Source: Aphrophora alni (taxonomy: Eukaryota > Arthropoda > Insecta > Hemiptera > Aphrophoridae). From it: 64,000 bases of DNA. The position numbers and the translations under genes were made by a program. The notes below the pieces were generated by a model. That model did no database searches and was not told the DNA's origin. It saw only the letters and a program-made list of their open reading frames with translations. The stretch is from positions 123,075,362-123,139,361 of the forward strand of contig OY740765.1 of assembly GCA_963513935.1 (NCBI GenBank). The letters are read 5' to 3'. Position 1 is the first letter of the stretch, and the number at the start of each line of letters is the position of its first letter. Positions 32,391-42,432 of the stretch are shown here, piece by piece.

Positions 32391-35126
32391 ATTTTATTGT
32401 ATTATATCATGATTTTTATGTTAATATGGGGTTTAAAAATAATTTCTTCATATAAAAATATAAAACATTTATTGGTTCTTTGACACACAAATATTTTACA
32501 TTAAGTGGAAATATTGTACTTTAGGATGTCTTCAAAGTGGTACTGTCCACGGTTGTTAATGTTCGGAGATTTCAATACTTTGACAATGTCTTTTATTTCC
32601 ACATGTGAGACGTCCTCTTTTTCAGGGAACACAAACAAATTAGTGGTTGATTTTTTCAAATATTTTATAAGGAATTCATCGTTGAATTTTTTTACAACTA
32701 CTCCAATATAGAGGTGGACAGTGTTTTTTGTGCTAGGAATCTTTGCGATGACAAAGTCGTTCATTTTAATTTTCTGGTTCTTCTCGTCTTCATCCGAATC
32801 AGAGTACACATCAGTATACCTGATTTTGGTGTGTTTTGAGGGATGACCTGTAGAAGTGTTAAAGAAAGTTACAAAGAAAATCATAAGAATGGTAAGTTAG
32901 TAGCTTAAAATATTGTTTCCATAGTTTCAAGAGCCTTTTTTTTTAATTTTAATTATTTTGATAGAGTAGCTTACATGTGATTTTGACAACTTTGTAATAT
33001 TCACTGTAGGCTGAAATTAATAAAAACAGACTGAAATATAACTGTGCTAGAAAGGTTGAAAAGGATACTTTTCTTCGCCATTTTTGCTGGAATATTCTCT
33101 GAAGATCCTGGTCTATCTTCATGTTTTTGCTTTGCAGATACAGATTCTGAATCTGTAAATATCATTAAGGAAAATGGCAAAAAAATGGAACAAATATCAT
33201 ACTTATTAATTGACTAAATTTCACATTTTGTGTTAGTTTAATAAAACTACATAATTATGTGTAACAAGTATTTGAAATTTTAAATACATAAATTAATTAT
33301 GTTTATAATCAATAAACAAAACATGTTTAATACATGTGTACGTGTTTTATGTGTTAATATGTTTATGTGTGTGTTTAAAATACATGTTTATGTTTCTAAA
33401 TTATAAAATATATTTCTCAAATGGATACTTTTGTCGTTAAGATTTATCTTGCCAATCCCATAATGATTGCAAGTTTTTGCTACATCACATTTCAAGCAGC
33501 TTAGTTTTCTGGCTTGAAGAACACTGCTCTCTTTTTCTGTCCAAACAATTTCATATATTTGCAAGGTTCCTTTAAAAGTCTCTAAGGTTGCCGGAGTTGA
33601 AAATAAGTCAATGGCTTCCTTTGTCACAGGTATTATTGTGACTCCTGGACATTGAGTTTTCAATTCGAAAATAAACTTTTCAAATGAAGAGATGTCTCTT
33701 TCTTGGGCCACTAAGGTGTCGGCATTTCTTTTTAAAAAAAGCAACCCCCAATGCCATCGGGAGCCCCTTTGCCATGGCCACTTTCAGAATAGTGCCAGTA
33801 CAGCTCCTTGATTTTAAATAGTTTAGTTAACTCATTACCTATCAAATAAAACATTGATTTATTTCGGTTCTGGTTTACTACGCTGTCACTTAAAAAGTGC
33901 ACAGTGTTAAGGGACGGTACCAAGTTTCTCACTTCTTTAATTAGTGGCTCTAAATGAGCACAAACTGCTGCAGAGGTATGTCTGAGATCTGCAGAAACAG
34001 TACAGAAGGATTTACATACAACTTCTGAAGACAATCTGCACTTGTAATACACAATTACAGTGTGAAGGCTAAGTTGAGCTTTGGAACCTCCAAAATGTGC
34101 AGACTGTATTTCACTACCATATTTACAATTATAATTTTCGCTGAAATCAGAATGAATCAAAACCTCATCTTGCTTCAAGTTATGTTTTGTATGGTATCTC
34201 TTTGGTGCTTGATCTTTGAGACATGAATCATGAATTTAAGCACTGATTTTGCAAGAATGTTAAATGCTTTTTTATTTGTGGATATGTATTCTTCCTTAAC
34301 TGACTTTTGGCAAACTTTCTTATTTCCTTTTACTGTAATGGGAACTTTTTTAGTTACCCATTGGTGATAAATAATGGTGTCATTTTCTTCACAAGTAGGG
34401 AGCGTAACCATGGTCTTTTTTTTACATAAACTGCATCGTCTTTCGAGCATTTTTCTTTTAAATGGTCACCTTCACAGCACAGACTTTTACCAAGCTCGTA
34501 ACATGATTTCTGTTCAATTACTTTTTTAGCATGGAGTTTGTCAACAAGCAGATACATGTTTTCATGTTGTACACATTTACACGTGTCTCTGTCAGTTACT
34601 TTTGGAAACACTATCCAAAATGGTCTGAACTTACAAAATGTTGCGTAACTTAATTTCAACTGAGGCAGTTCTGCACAAAAGTCCTTAAACAAGTTTTGGA
34701 GAGAATCATTTAGAAATCTCTTTTGCCGTTTGTCTTTCTTTCTTGTGATTGTGTCCTTTTTCCCTGGACATAACCTACTGTTTTCATCCTATTCCAGAAA
34801 GTCCACAACATGTTTCATTGTTAATTCACATTTTGTCTTCAACGTTTCTTTTTGTTTAACTTTGTTTTCATAGCGTAATGCCTTTGTAGACAGTATATTG
34901 CCTAGAGTGGAAGTCATCTTGTATTTTTTTATTATTTTCCCTGCTACTCCTGTTATAACTTTCCTATACTTCCTTTTGTCTTTAAAGTTTTCTTTAAGTT
35001 GTTTTATTAGCACCTGACCAAAAAATAATTGTTTTTTACTTGTGGTGATACACGTTGGTTTTGGATTAGCTTCTCAACATTTTTCTTATAAGTATCTTTT
35101 TTTGAGGTTTCTAGTCGTTGAAGCTG

Positions 35127-35180
35127 GGTTTTCCTAGCTCCGCATTTTGTGCGGAGCGCAATGCGCAGTCCGCAGTGCGG
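35127..35180. repeat. Left Harbinger TIR with internal hairpin
   Basis: GCTCCGCA (35137-35144) and TGCGGAGC (35150-35157) form a hairpin with loop TTTTG inside the TIR. Further GCGCAGTCCGCAGTGCGGA alternations follow. Confidence 0.7.
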
Positions 35181-35346
35181 AGTCTACTTAACAACACGGA
35201 ATTAGACGGCATCGTTTTCCTACACCCCTCCGCGGTGCGCAGTACGCTCTGCGCAACTGGACGACTCCTTTGAGAGCAGTAAAGTGCGGACCACGCTACG
35301 CAACAGACGAGTATTTGGGCAGTTTTATCTTGTGTATAGTGATACA

Positions 35347-37873
35347 ATGGCTAAGTTTACGGCCAGTGAGGATGAACAGCTTATCGAGCTAGTCGGTGGT
35401 CATCCAATATTGTGGAATATGGCCGATAAGCAGTTTAAAAACACTCTCAAGAAGGACTTGGTGTGGCAGGAGATTGGTCAGTTGGTCAATAAAACTGGTA
35501 CTATATTTTTTTATGTAAATAAACCAAAAGTAGCCAATGGGGGCTAGATTATGATAGCCTAAGCTAAGTTTATGCAATGATTGTTGTGTAATAAGCTAAT
35601 TGGAATCTATTTATAATTAGTTAAATTAATTGTATTTCTTTTCAGATAGACCTATAGACATATGTCTTTGAAAGTTGAAAATAAATTTACAGGTTTTGAT
35701 TCGAACGACTACAGTCATGAAACATATAAACAAGTAATACAAATAATTCAGCAATTATTGACCACAGTATTAAAAAAAGTTGGAGATTGTTTTTACTTGA
35801 AATTGGTATAGATGTAAACAAAATTGACTATTATATTTTAAATAGGTTATTTATAAATAAAACATAATTATATAAACAACGAATATACACTAATTTACAG
35901 GTGTTTGGAATTCTCAGTGTTGTATCATTGTTTCCTTTTTGCATATTTGCCATCAAAGTATTCGGATAATCGCTCTCTAACTTTGAAACCTTCTGCTTTA
36001 GCTAACCCCCCACAACCTGCCAAAGGAATCATGTTCTCTACGGGAAAATCGTGAACTGAGTCTAGAATTTCTCCATGATTTGGATTTCTTTCCATGAAAG
36101 CATCTCTTAAGAAGTTATGCAAACAACAACACACTACAATCACTAAGTCCACTGTTTCAGGTTTTACATTGATTGGTGTAAAGAAAATCCTAAACACAGA
36201 ACACAATATACCGAATGCATTTTCAGTCACCCTCCTGACTTTACACAAATGGTAGTTGAAGTGTCGTTTGCGTTTTTCTGCCATTGCCTGTTTTTTACAG
36301 TACGGTTTCATCATGTGTTTGTCAAGTCTGAATGCTTCATCTCCCACAACAACGTAAGGCAGTAATATGTTGGAATTCGTTAAATACTTTGGTGGAGGGA
36401 AAATAATTGTTCCATTTTCAATCATTCGTCCTAAATCAGATTTTTTAAAGATACCGGCATCACCTTCCTTTCCATAAGACCCTATGTCAACAATCAAAAA
36501 CTTACAGTTAGCATCTACTAATGCTAATAAGACAATAGAAAAATATTTTTTGTAATTAAAAAACAAACTGCCAGTATTGTTTGGTGCTACAATTCTGACG
36601 TGTTTTCCGTCTAATGCGGCAACCACATTCGGAAAGTCCCAACGTTTCCAAAATTCACTTTCTTTTTGTTCCCAGTCGATTTCTTCCGGTGGCGGCATAT
36701 TCAGCGACAACAATCTGTTTTTCAAAGCCTTGAGAACCTTAGGAACAAACGTAGAAATGTAAGCGCTGGAGATTCTGTACGAAAATGCAAGCGATCGGTA
36801 GGATTCCCCTGTAGCAAGAAACCTGGAACAAATAATACAAATAATGTAATAATAAGTATTAAATGCCTGAAAAATAAACACCGAAATTCCGATATCATAT
36901 ACATAGGTCATCATATAATTTGTATATACGAAAATATGTAAATATTTGATTTTTTACAATATGTTTATGTACACTCAACTCTCGATTTAACCGCGATAAA
37001 CTAGGGTATTTGAATAAAATACGATACTAAAAGCGAGGGTGTGAATGAGTTAATCCGATTACGGTTAATCATGAGTTGAGTATATATAGAGAATATAAAA
37101 ATCTTTGGAATACAGAACGTTTTATTGTTTTCAGCCAATGAATGCAAAACACGTTGGAGGAGCATCAAGGATCACTGTCAGCGTCAGAAGAAGCAAGATG
37201 CCAAGGTTGGGACAGGGTCAGGAGCAACCAAAAGAAAGGCGAGTTACTGGAACAGACTAAACTTTTTGGACAGAGTGGAGGATGAAAGAAGTACGTTTTC
37301 AAACGTCGATATTGAAGAAACCAATATTCCAGTGGATAATGAAAACGTCGACTTAGATGCAACACCTGATGAACTAGATCTCGTTCAGCCTTCCGTGAAT
37401 CGAATTGATAAAAAAAATGGAAATGAAGAAACTACTACTGATACTGAGAAAAACAAACAGAACAAGAAAGCACGAAAGGACAAGGATTTCATGAAACTAT
37501 TGAATTCGAGGGAAGAACAAAGGGCTGAAAACAGAAAACGCATTGATCAGCTTCTTTCTCAAGACGAAGATAATGAAATAGACTTGTTCTTCAAAGCAAT
37601 GGCGGCACTGTGAAAAAGTTCAGTGACGACAACCAAGTTGAAACAAAAATGCAAGTTTTCAATATCATTAACCAAATGGAAGTTCGTGATAAAAGATGCA
37701 AAAACATGGAAACATTAGGCACTTTCAACTACGTGGATGACTTCTCTAGTCAGACTACGTCTTCATCATCTTACAGCTCCGTGCCAACGACTGGCCCATC
37801 ACCTGCTCCATCACCAGCTCTATCAAACGACTACCTTCTCCAATCGACCTTTTTCAATGTACATCAATTTTAA
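35347..37873 (+). pseudogene. MADF-BESS DNA-binding partner gene of Harbinger, frameshifted at BESS
   Basis: Exon 1 (35347-35497) starts MAKFTASEDEQLIELVGGHP, the MADF/Myb-SANT-like start, and ends at a GTACTA donor. Exon 2 begins at 37135 after TTTTCAG; splicing joins the frames exactly and continues with NECKTRWRSIKDHCQRQKKQ. A charged linker follows, then the BESS motif: NEIDLFFKAMAAL followed by a TGA at 37611-37613. The second half (KKFSDDNQVETKMQVFNIIN) is in another frame, from 37610 to TAA 37871-37873. The frame break therefore falls inside the BESS motif and truncates the product to about 209 residues. In known Harbinger elements this protein brings the transposase to DNA and the nucleus. 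The break may be a mutation or a sequencing error. Confidence 0.78.
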
Positions 37874-38554
37874 TGTGAAAAATATGTACACCATTGTCAT
37901 ATTTAAAAAAATTTCTAAATTAATAAATAAATTAATATTGAGTCTGTACTGTAGATTTCTTTCTTTGCCACAAAATTCAAAAAGAACTAATTGAGTGTGT
38001 ACAGTAGTTCTAAGTTAAGTTCAGTAACTTTGTCCAAAGAAACTACATTTTTTATCCATTTTATATTTAAAAAATTTTACTATCGATTTTTATTAAATAA
38101 AGAAATATTTTCTAGAATGATTCGCTATATTAACTATAGACGTATAACTTGATTAGACGTAGGCCTAATAAATTAGCTTGTTTAAATTTTCCAATAAATA
38201 AATTCTACAAACTTACCTCAATGTAAACGCCAGCTTCTCCGCCGCTGATATCGGTATTGTAATCCTGTTGCAGGACTTGCTTGCAAGATCATTTTCTACC
38301 AAACTAAGCAAGTATTCAAACTGACACCTAGTAACTCTGAAGTAAGATTTGAACTTCACTTCGTCGTCGAGCAAATGTCTGTGGATTAAAAGTTTAAACA
38401 CTCCTTGCTCTCTAGATGTGTACATGGAACTGACAGATTTCCGCACTATATAAAGACGACCAACAATGAAGTAAATTTCATCTTCGATCTCTTCTTCCTC
38501 TTCTAATAACATCAATAACGCTATTTTTTTCTTGCTCAGAGGACGAGAGCCCAT
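35925..38554 (-). CDS. PIF/Harbinger transposase, two exons, apparently intact
   Basis: Exon 1 (38554-38217) starts MGSRPLSKKKIALLMLLEEE and ends at AG|GTAAGT. Exon 2 (36822-35925) follows a TTCCAG acceptor. Splicing rejoins codon AG|G in frame and gives 411 residues with no stop. Motifs include the first Asp in VVAALDGKHVRI, the second in IVDIGSYGKEGDAGIF, and a downstream acidic residue in VVGDEAF or RRVTENAFGI. The length and HARBI1-like DDE_Tnp_4 pattern fit the family. The upstream ATG is preferred over an in-frame GTG at 38560. The 1394-bp intron contains exon 2 of the opposite-strand MADF-BESS gene. Cut-and-paste transposition is the family function; activity here is untested. Confidence 0.88.
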
Positions 38555-38639
38555 GTTCACTCACTTGTCAGCAAACAACAAATGAAAACTTGAAATAGAC
38601 ACAGCGCATTGCTGAGCTAGGAAAACACTACCGCGCAGC

Positions 38640-38702
38640 GCATTGGGATGTGCGGAGAGAGGTCCGCAGTGCGCTCCGCACAAAATGCGGAGCTAGGAAA
38701 AC
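38640..38702. repeat. Right Harbinger TIR with internal hairpin
   Basis: This is the mirror of the left end. GCTCCGCA (38673-38680) pairs with TGCGGAGC (38686-38693) around CAAAA. The terminal GGAAAAC ends near 38702. Confidence 0.7.
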
Positions 38703-39564
38703 GAACCTTGAGCTACCTCTTTTTATATTTTGCAGCATTTCTTTCAGCTTTTTTGAGCCTTTCTTCAAGTTTTTTTATTTTTTCATTGAGGTATCTTCTA
38801 TGTTTATGTCTTCTCTTTTTTCCAGCCTTTTCCTTAGAATTACTTTCTTCATTTACAACAACCGGAACCATGTTTATATTTTCAGGACTTCCTGAAGGAG
38901 TGTTGGGTTACAATACGTCTTCTAGTTCTTTTGCCTTTTTCTTTGAATCATAACATCTCTTGCTTCTTTCACGCCAAGCTTTTCTAACCTTCCTTTGTTC
39001 TTTGGGGGTCACTTTGTCTATTGTTTTTATTTTTCCAGCTTCCTTACGGGCATGATACCTTTCTCTTTCTTTCCGTTTTGATTCTTCATACAACACAGGA
39101 TTGTCTTTTATTTTTTGCCTTAGTTGACGCATTAGTTGCTTTTTCTTTTCATTGTCTTTGTCAGCATTCAAACATCTTTTCTTAACAGGTGCCATACCGT
39201 AACGTTATATTTTCAGTGGACGTTAAAAATATATATTCATCTGAAAGGACACAAAATTAATAGTATTGTCTAAAGTGTATACTTTTTAAAAATTTCTTAA
39301 TTTTAAATATAAACTATTATTTGAAAAAGTAGGTTAAAATGATTATTTTTCAGGAGTACTTGATTTAGAGTTTTTTAAGTGTTTTGTGGGGAAGTCTATT
39401 TTAGTTGTTAGGCCTAATTTTAACACAATTTTCTAGGATTTTTATTTTGAAAATAACTAAAATAGTTACACTAATCCTCAATACTTTTTTAACAATGATA
39501 AAAAAAGAGCTCATACAAATTAACTCTAGCCAATCATTATCATCACACTCCGTTATCACATATC

Positions 39565-40148
39565 CTCACCTCCGTGAAATCTACTCTTCACGGAGGTGAG
39601 AAACATTAATAAAACCACCGTTTGGTGATGCTTTCATTTGAGGTTAGGTTTTGAAATGTTGTTTAGTGATTATTTGCACTTGTCTGCAAACATATTATTA
39701 CAAATAAATTAATTTAAATTATAATACTTACATTAAATATGTAGTAACGGAGGTGATGGAACCAAATGTCAATCCTTCTTCTTGTAACAATTAGCAACAA
39801 AATCTCACATAACAAAGGCCTATTGCACTACAAAACTGCAGAAGGAGCAAGATGGCTACCAGTTCTCTTCCACTATTGAAAAAGACAGCTGCTAGAGCAC
39901 TCTATGAACAGTCTATCAAACTAATAACATTTCTTCACGGAGGTGAGACTGCAACTGGGGACTAACTTAAGATATTTGTTAAGCACTTTAATGATTACTC
40001 AAAAATTCAGAAACATGATAATTATTATTAGTACTTAAGAGGTTCATTACTTCCCAGCCTATTTCAATATTACAATTCTAAAGAAATAAATACACAATCA
40101 AGCGGTGAAATATTGAAACTAAGTCTGGGGACAAGTAACGGAGGTGAG
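39565..40148. promoter_or_regulatory. Right subterminal motif cluster ACGGAGGTGAG
   Basis: Copies lie at 39565-39575 (reverse), 39590-39600, 39747-39756 (last base changed), 39937-39947 and 40138-40148. The first two form a perfect 14-bp inverted repeat (CTCACCTCCGTGAA with TTCACGGAGGTGAG). They lie between the transposase start and the right terminal repeat, so they may act in transposition, promoter control, or both. Confidence 0.6.
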
Positions 40149-40319
40149 ATCTCACATACTGTGGACAGTATTTTTATTGGAATAAATTATCTGCATTTAA
40201 AATAGTTATAGAATCAATTAAATAAAACTTAAAGCTAAACCTTAGGTATTTTAAAATGTAAATAAAGCATTTAGTGATATTGAACCAAAATGTACCCGAT
40301 TTTTTAGAATGACCCATAT

Positions 40320-41244
40320 TCAGTAGGAAATATAGGCTACGTTTTCAATGTCACAAAGTTTGACTTTTAAACTGTAAAATGAAAATAAAAACACAACTAT
40401 AATGCAGTGTTTATTACTTATATGCAGCTATTACTTTGTCAATTATCAAAATTACGCTTCTGCTATTTTAATCTAAGAAAAAAGAAATTCAAAACCATGA
40501 TAAATTCAAATAAACAGCTGGTACTTATTTGAAATTGGTGGCCACTCGCTGAACCATACGTCAGGACACAGTGTTGTCTTTCGATTATATTATATAAATC
40601 CTAAATCCACTGACTTACATTTTACTCAAACGTCTCAAATCATAGTAATTTGACTAAATTCCCAGCCTGTGGTCTCGTAGAAACCGTTATTTCAAAATTG
40701 TATCATAGATAAACCACATTTATAGGTTCTGTGTTCTCGTTGTCAGAGTGATAATAAATTGATTAATTTGTTTGTATATACACAAAACCATCATAGTTTG
40801 AAGAAGTTTTAACTCAACTCGAAAGTAAACATACTACAATTATTTAATTTTGAAGTGATCTAAAAGGGAATTTAAGAATTTTGCAATTACAAAGGATTAA
40901 AAATGGTAAGTAATTTTGTTATGTTCGTTTAATTCTAGTATAGGCTAACACATGTAGGCCTAATTATTATTGAACCATTTCTCTAACAGAATTACTATTT
41001 TTGAATGTTTAATGACTGAAAAACAATAGGTTATTAATTTATACTAATGACAAAAGTACAATGTTTACTCCAGTAAATATATATTCAATGAAAGGTTAGG
41101 TTATTCTTATTGTGTTGTCTACTCACCTGGTTGTTGAATCTCTGTAAACCATGGAAATAGGAGCATTCCATTGTCCATACCTGCGTGTTTTTTTGTAATC
41201 AACTAACCATAGTATTTGGTTACAAAAATAAAGGACTATATAGG

Positions 41245-41302
<58 letters not shown>

Positions 41303-42090
41303 TAAATATTCAGCAGAGTTGTCCGATCGATTTAAGTACAAAATCTCTTTTATTCGTCTTCAAAATAGTGTTTTTTTCCATCAATTCGATACTCCTTTTA
41401 TCTCTCACAATTCATTATTTACTTAACAATTTTAGAAATTGACAAATATGTAACATATTCAATCGTATAGCCATATTGAAATCACTTGTGCAACACATGC
41501 ACACTTCATTCACTTATACAGGATATTACTACGCTTCTATGATATAAGATTCTTGATGAATAGGTCTCTGAAACCAAGATATATATAAAAAATGATGTTC
41601 CATGCTATTTATCAGTGACAGTGAGAACTAGTGGGTGCCACCACCCTCCCCATAAAATGAAAATTGTCACTTATAATTTATTTTTAATCTTGTTGATTAA
41701 AAACAAAAAACTCTCCTTCATCGCCTTGTAAAAAGGAGAAAAGAATTCAAAATAAAGCCACCTAGCCCTCAAATGCTTGAACAGCATGAGGGTCAGAAAT
41801 GTATAAGAGTTCGTCAAGAGAGACCTTATTGGAAAGCTGGAAGATCGAGATCTATCTCTCAAGACTACGTGATAAAAAATATATAGATTCAACTAAGTCC
41901 CTTCGGATTCCTAAGCCTGTACTAACTAAATTGAGCCCTGAGGGTTTTTAATAATTAAACATTACAAATATTTTTACTTAAAAATATTATATTATTTGTA
42001 TAAATTCATAAATCAATTTTGTGAAATTTTATACAGAATCATTCTGATTCCAATTTTCACCTTTAACAAATCAGTCATTATTATAGTTCT
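40320..42090. other. Intergenic region with TA microsatellite and repeats
   Basis: No gene recognised. It contains a 55-bp TA microsatellite (41246-41300) and a repeat block (41308-41700) related to sequence on the other side of piggyBac copy 2. Open frames over the TA run are artefacts of the repeat. Confidence 0.5.
41308..41700. repeat. Repeat block shared with 44.8-45.9 kb
   Basis: 41308-41595 is a direct relative of 44832-45122 (shared TTCGATAYTCCTTTT, TAACATATTCAATCGTATA, CATATTGAAATCACTTGT). 41597-41695 is an inverted relative of 45787-45925 (shared CAGTGACAGTGAGAACTAGTGGGTGCCACC). Confidence 0.7.
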
Positions 42091-42133
42091 AACATCGTCG
42101 GGTAACTTACATCGGCCCGTAACTTACATCGTC

Positions 42134-42375
42134 GGGTCAATATGACCCAAACAAAAGTTGTAACAAAGTTTTTCTTTCTGTCGTTGGCTGCACTGACCTG
42201 GCTTCCCCTCTACTCCTCTACGCTTCAGTTGCATACCGAACAGTGTCAAAGATAGTTTTATTACCTTTCTTGTTTTCCAGAAAAATCAATATCTGGGTCA
42301 TTTTGACCCAACTGTGTAAGTTAAGTAACTTTTTTTACATCATTTGGGTCAGATTTACCCGACTGTGTAAGTTAC
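42134..42375. promoter_or_regulatory. Left subterminal palindrome/GTAAGTTAC motif array of piggyBac copy 2
   Basis: GGGTCAATATGACCC (42134-42148), GGGTCATTTTGACCC (42295-42309) and GGGTCAGATTTACCC (42346-42360). The latter two are each followed by AACTGTGTAAGTT or GACTGTGTAAGTTAC. A fourth unit, GAGTCATATTGACCC, with a following TGTAAGTTA, lies near the right end (44597-44625). Repetition at both ends suggests transposase-binding sites; they also lie upstream of the coding start. Confidence 0.55.
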
Positions 42376-42432
42376 GTTATTATTTATTTCATAAACATTT
42401 ATATAATATAATCTTTATATTTATGTTCTACT

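Larger units (their letters stand above)
35127..38702. mobile_element. PIF/Harbinger transposon nested in the 8.1-kb element
   Basis: The ends are inverted copies of GTTTTCCTAGCTCCGCATTT followed by TGTGCGGAGCGCA. Inside are a PIF/Harbinger transposase (minus strand) and a MADF-BESS type DNA-binding gene (plus strand), the two-gene set of this superfamily. It interrupts the coiled-coil region of the host element's transposase gene. The expected 3-bp target duplication could not be identified clearly at the edges (35124-35128 and 38701-38705). Confidence 0.85.
32501..39195 (-). pseudogene. Transposase-like gene of the 8.1-kb element, split and frameshifted
   Basis: The N-terminal piece starts at ATG 39195 (MAPVKKRCLNADKDNEKKKQ), very basic with RKERERYHARKEAGKIK, then a coiled coil (KIKKLEERLKKAERNAAKYK) up to the Harbinger insertion near 38703. 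It resumes at about 35105. A frame from 35013 to 34354 has one TAG (34786-34788) and contains KFRPFWIVFP and a C.CVQHEN zinc-like motif. Frameshifts near 34420, 34190 and 33740 separate further pieces. These include the core LIHSDFSENYNCKYGSEIQS, FLSDSVVNQNRN and SGHGKGAPDGIGG, where Asp, Asp and Glu/Asp could form a catalytic triad. A last exon (32847-32501, acceptor CTACAG) encodes a small domain with KVLKSPNINNRGQYHF. I know this as a family repeated in arthropod and cnidarian genomes; its superfamily name is uncertain. Confidence 0.62.
32185..40319. mobile_element. 8.1-kb DNA transposon with subterminal ACGGAGGTGAG array
   Basis: The inverted ends share TGGGTCATTCTNAAANATCGGG then ACATTT (from 32187 on the left and mirrored to 40318 on the right). 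They are flanked by ATAT on both sides, so the target duplication could be TA or ATAT. Seven ACGGAGGTGA(G) motifs lie only near the two ends. The minus strand carries a broken multi-exon transposase-like gene (39195 down to 32501), interrupted by a complete Harbinger element at 35127-38702. The superfamily is not assigned with confidence. Confidence 0.78.

Noticed and set aside
36577..36941. Plus-strand frames at the Harbinger locus
   Set aside because: They are antisense to the transposase second exon.
31193..40915. Three ATG|GTAAGT-like sites (31193, near 32884, 40903) as possible first exons
   Set aside because: No shared upstream sequence and no coding continuation; one is simply inside the transposon.
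41123..41442. Frames rich in YIYIYI on both strands
   Set aside because: They are translations of the TA microsatellite.
42063..42066. TTAA as the left border of piggyBac copy 2
   Set aside because: The sequence following it (CAAATCAGTC) does not match the right terminal repeat; kept only as an alternative.
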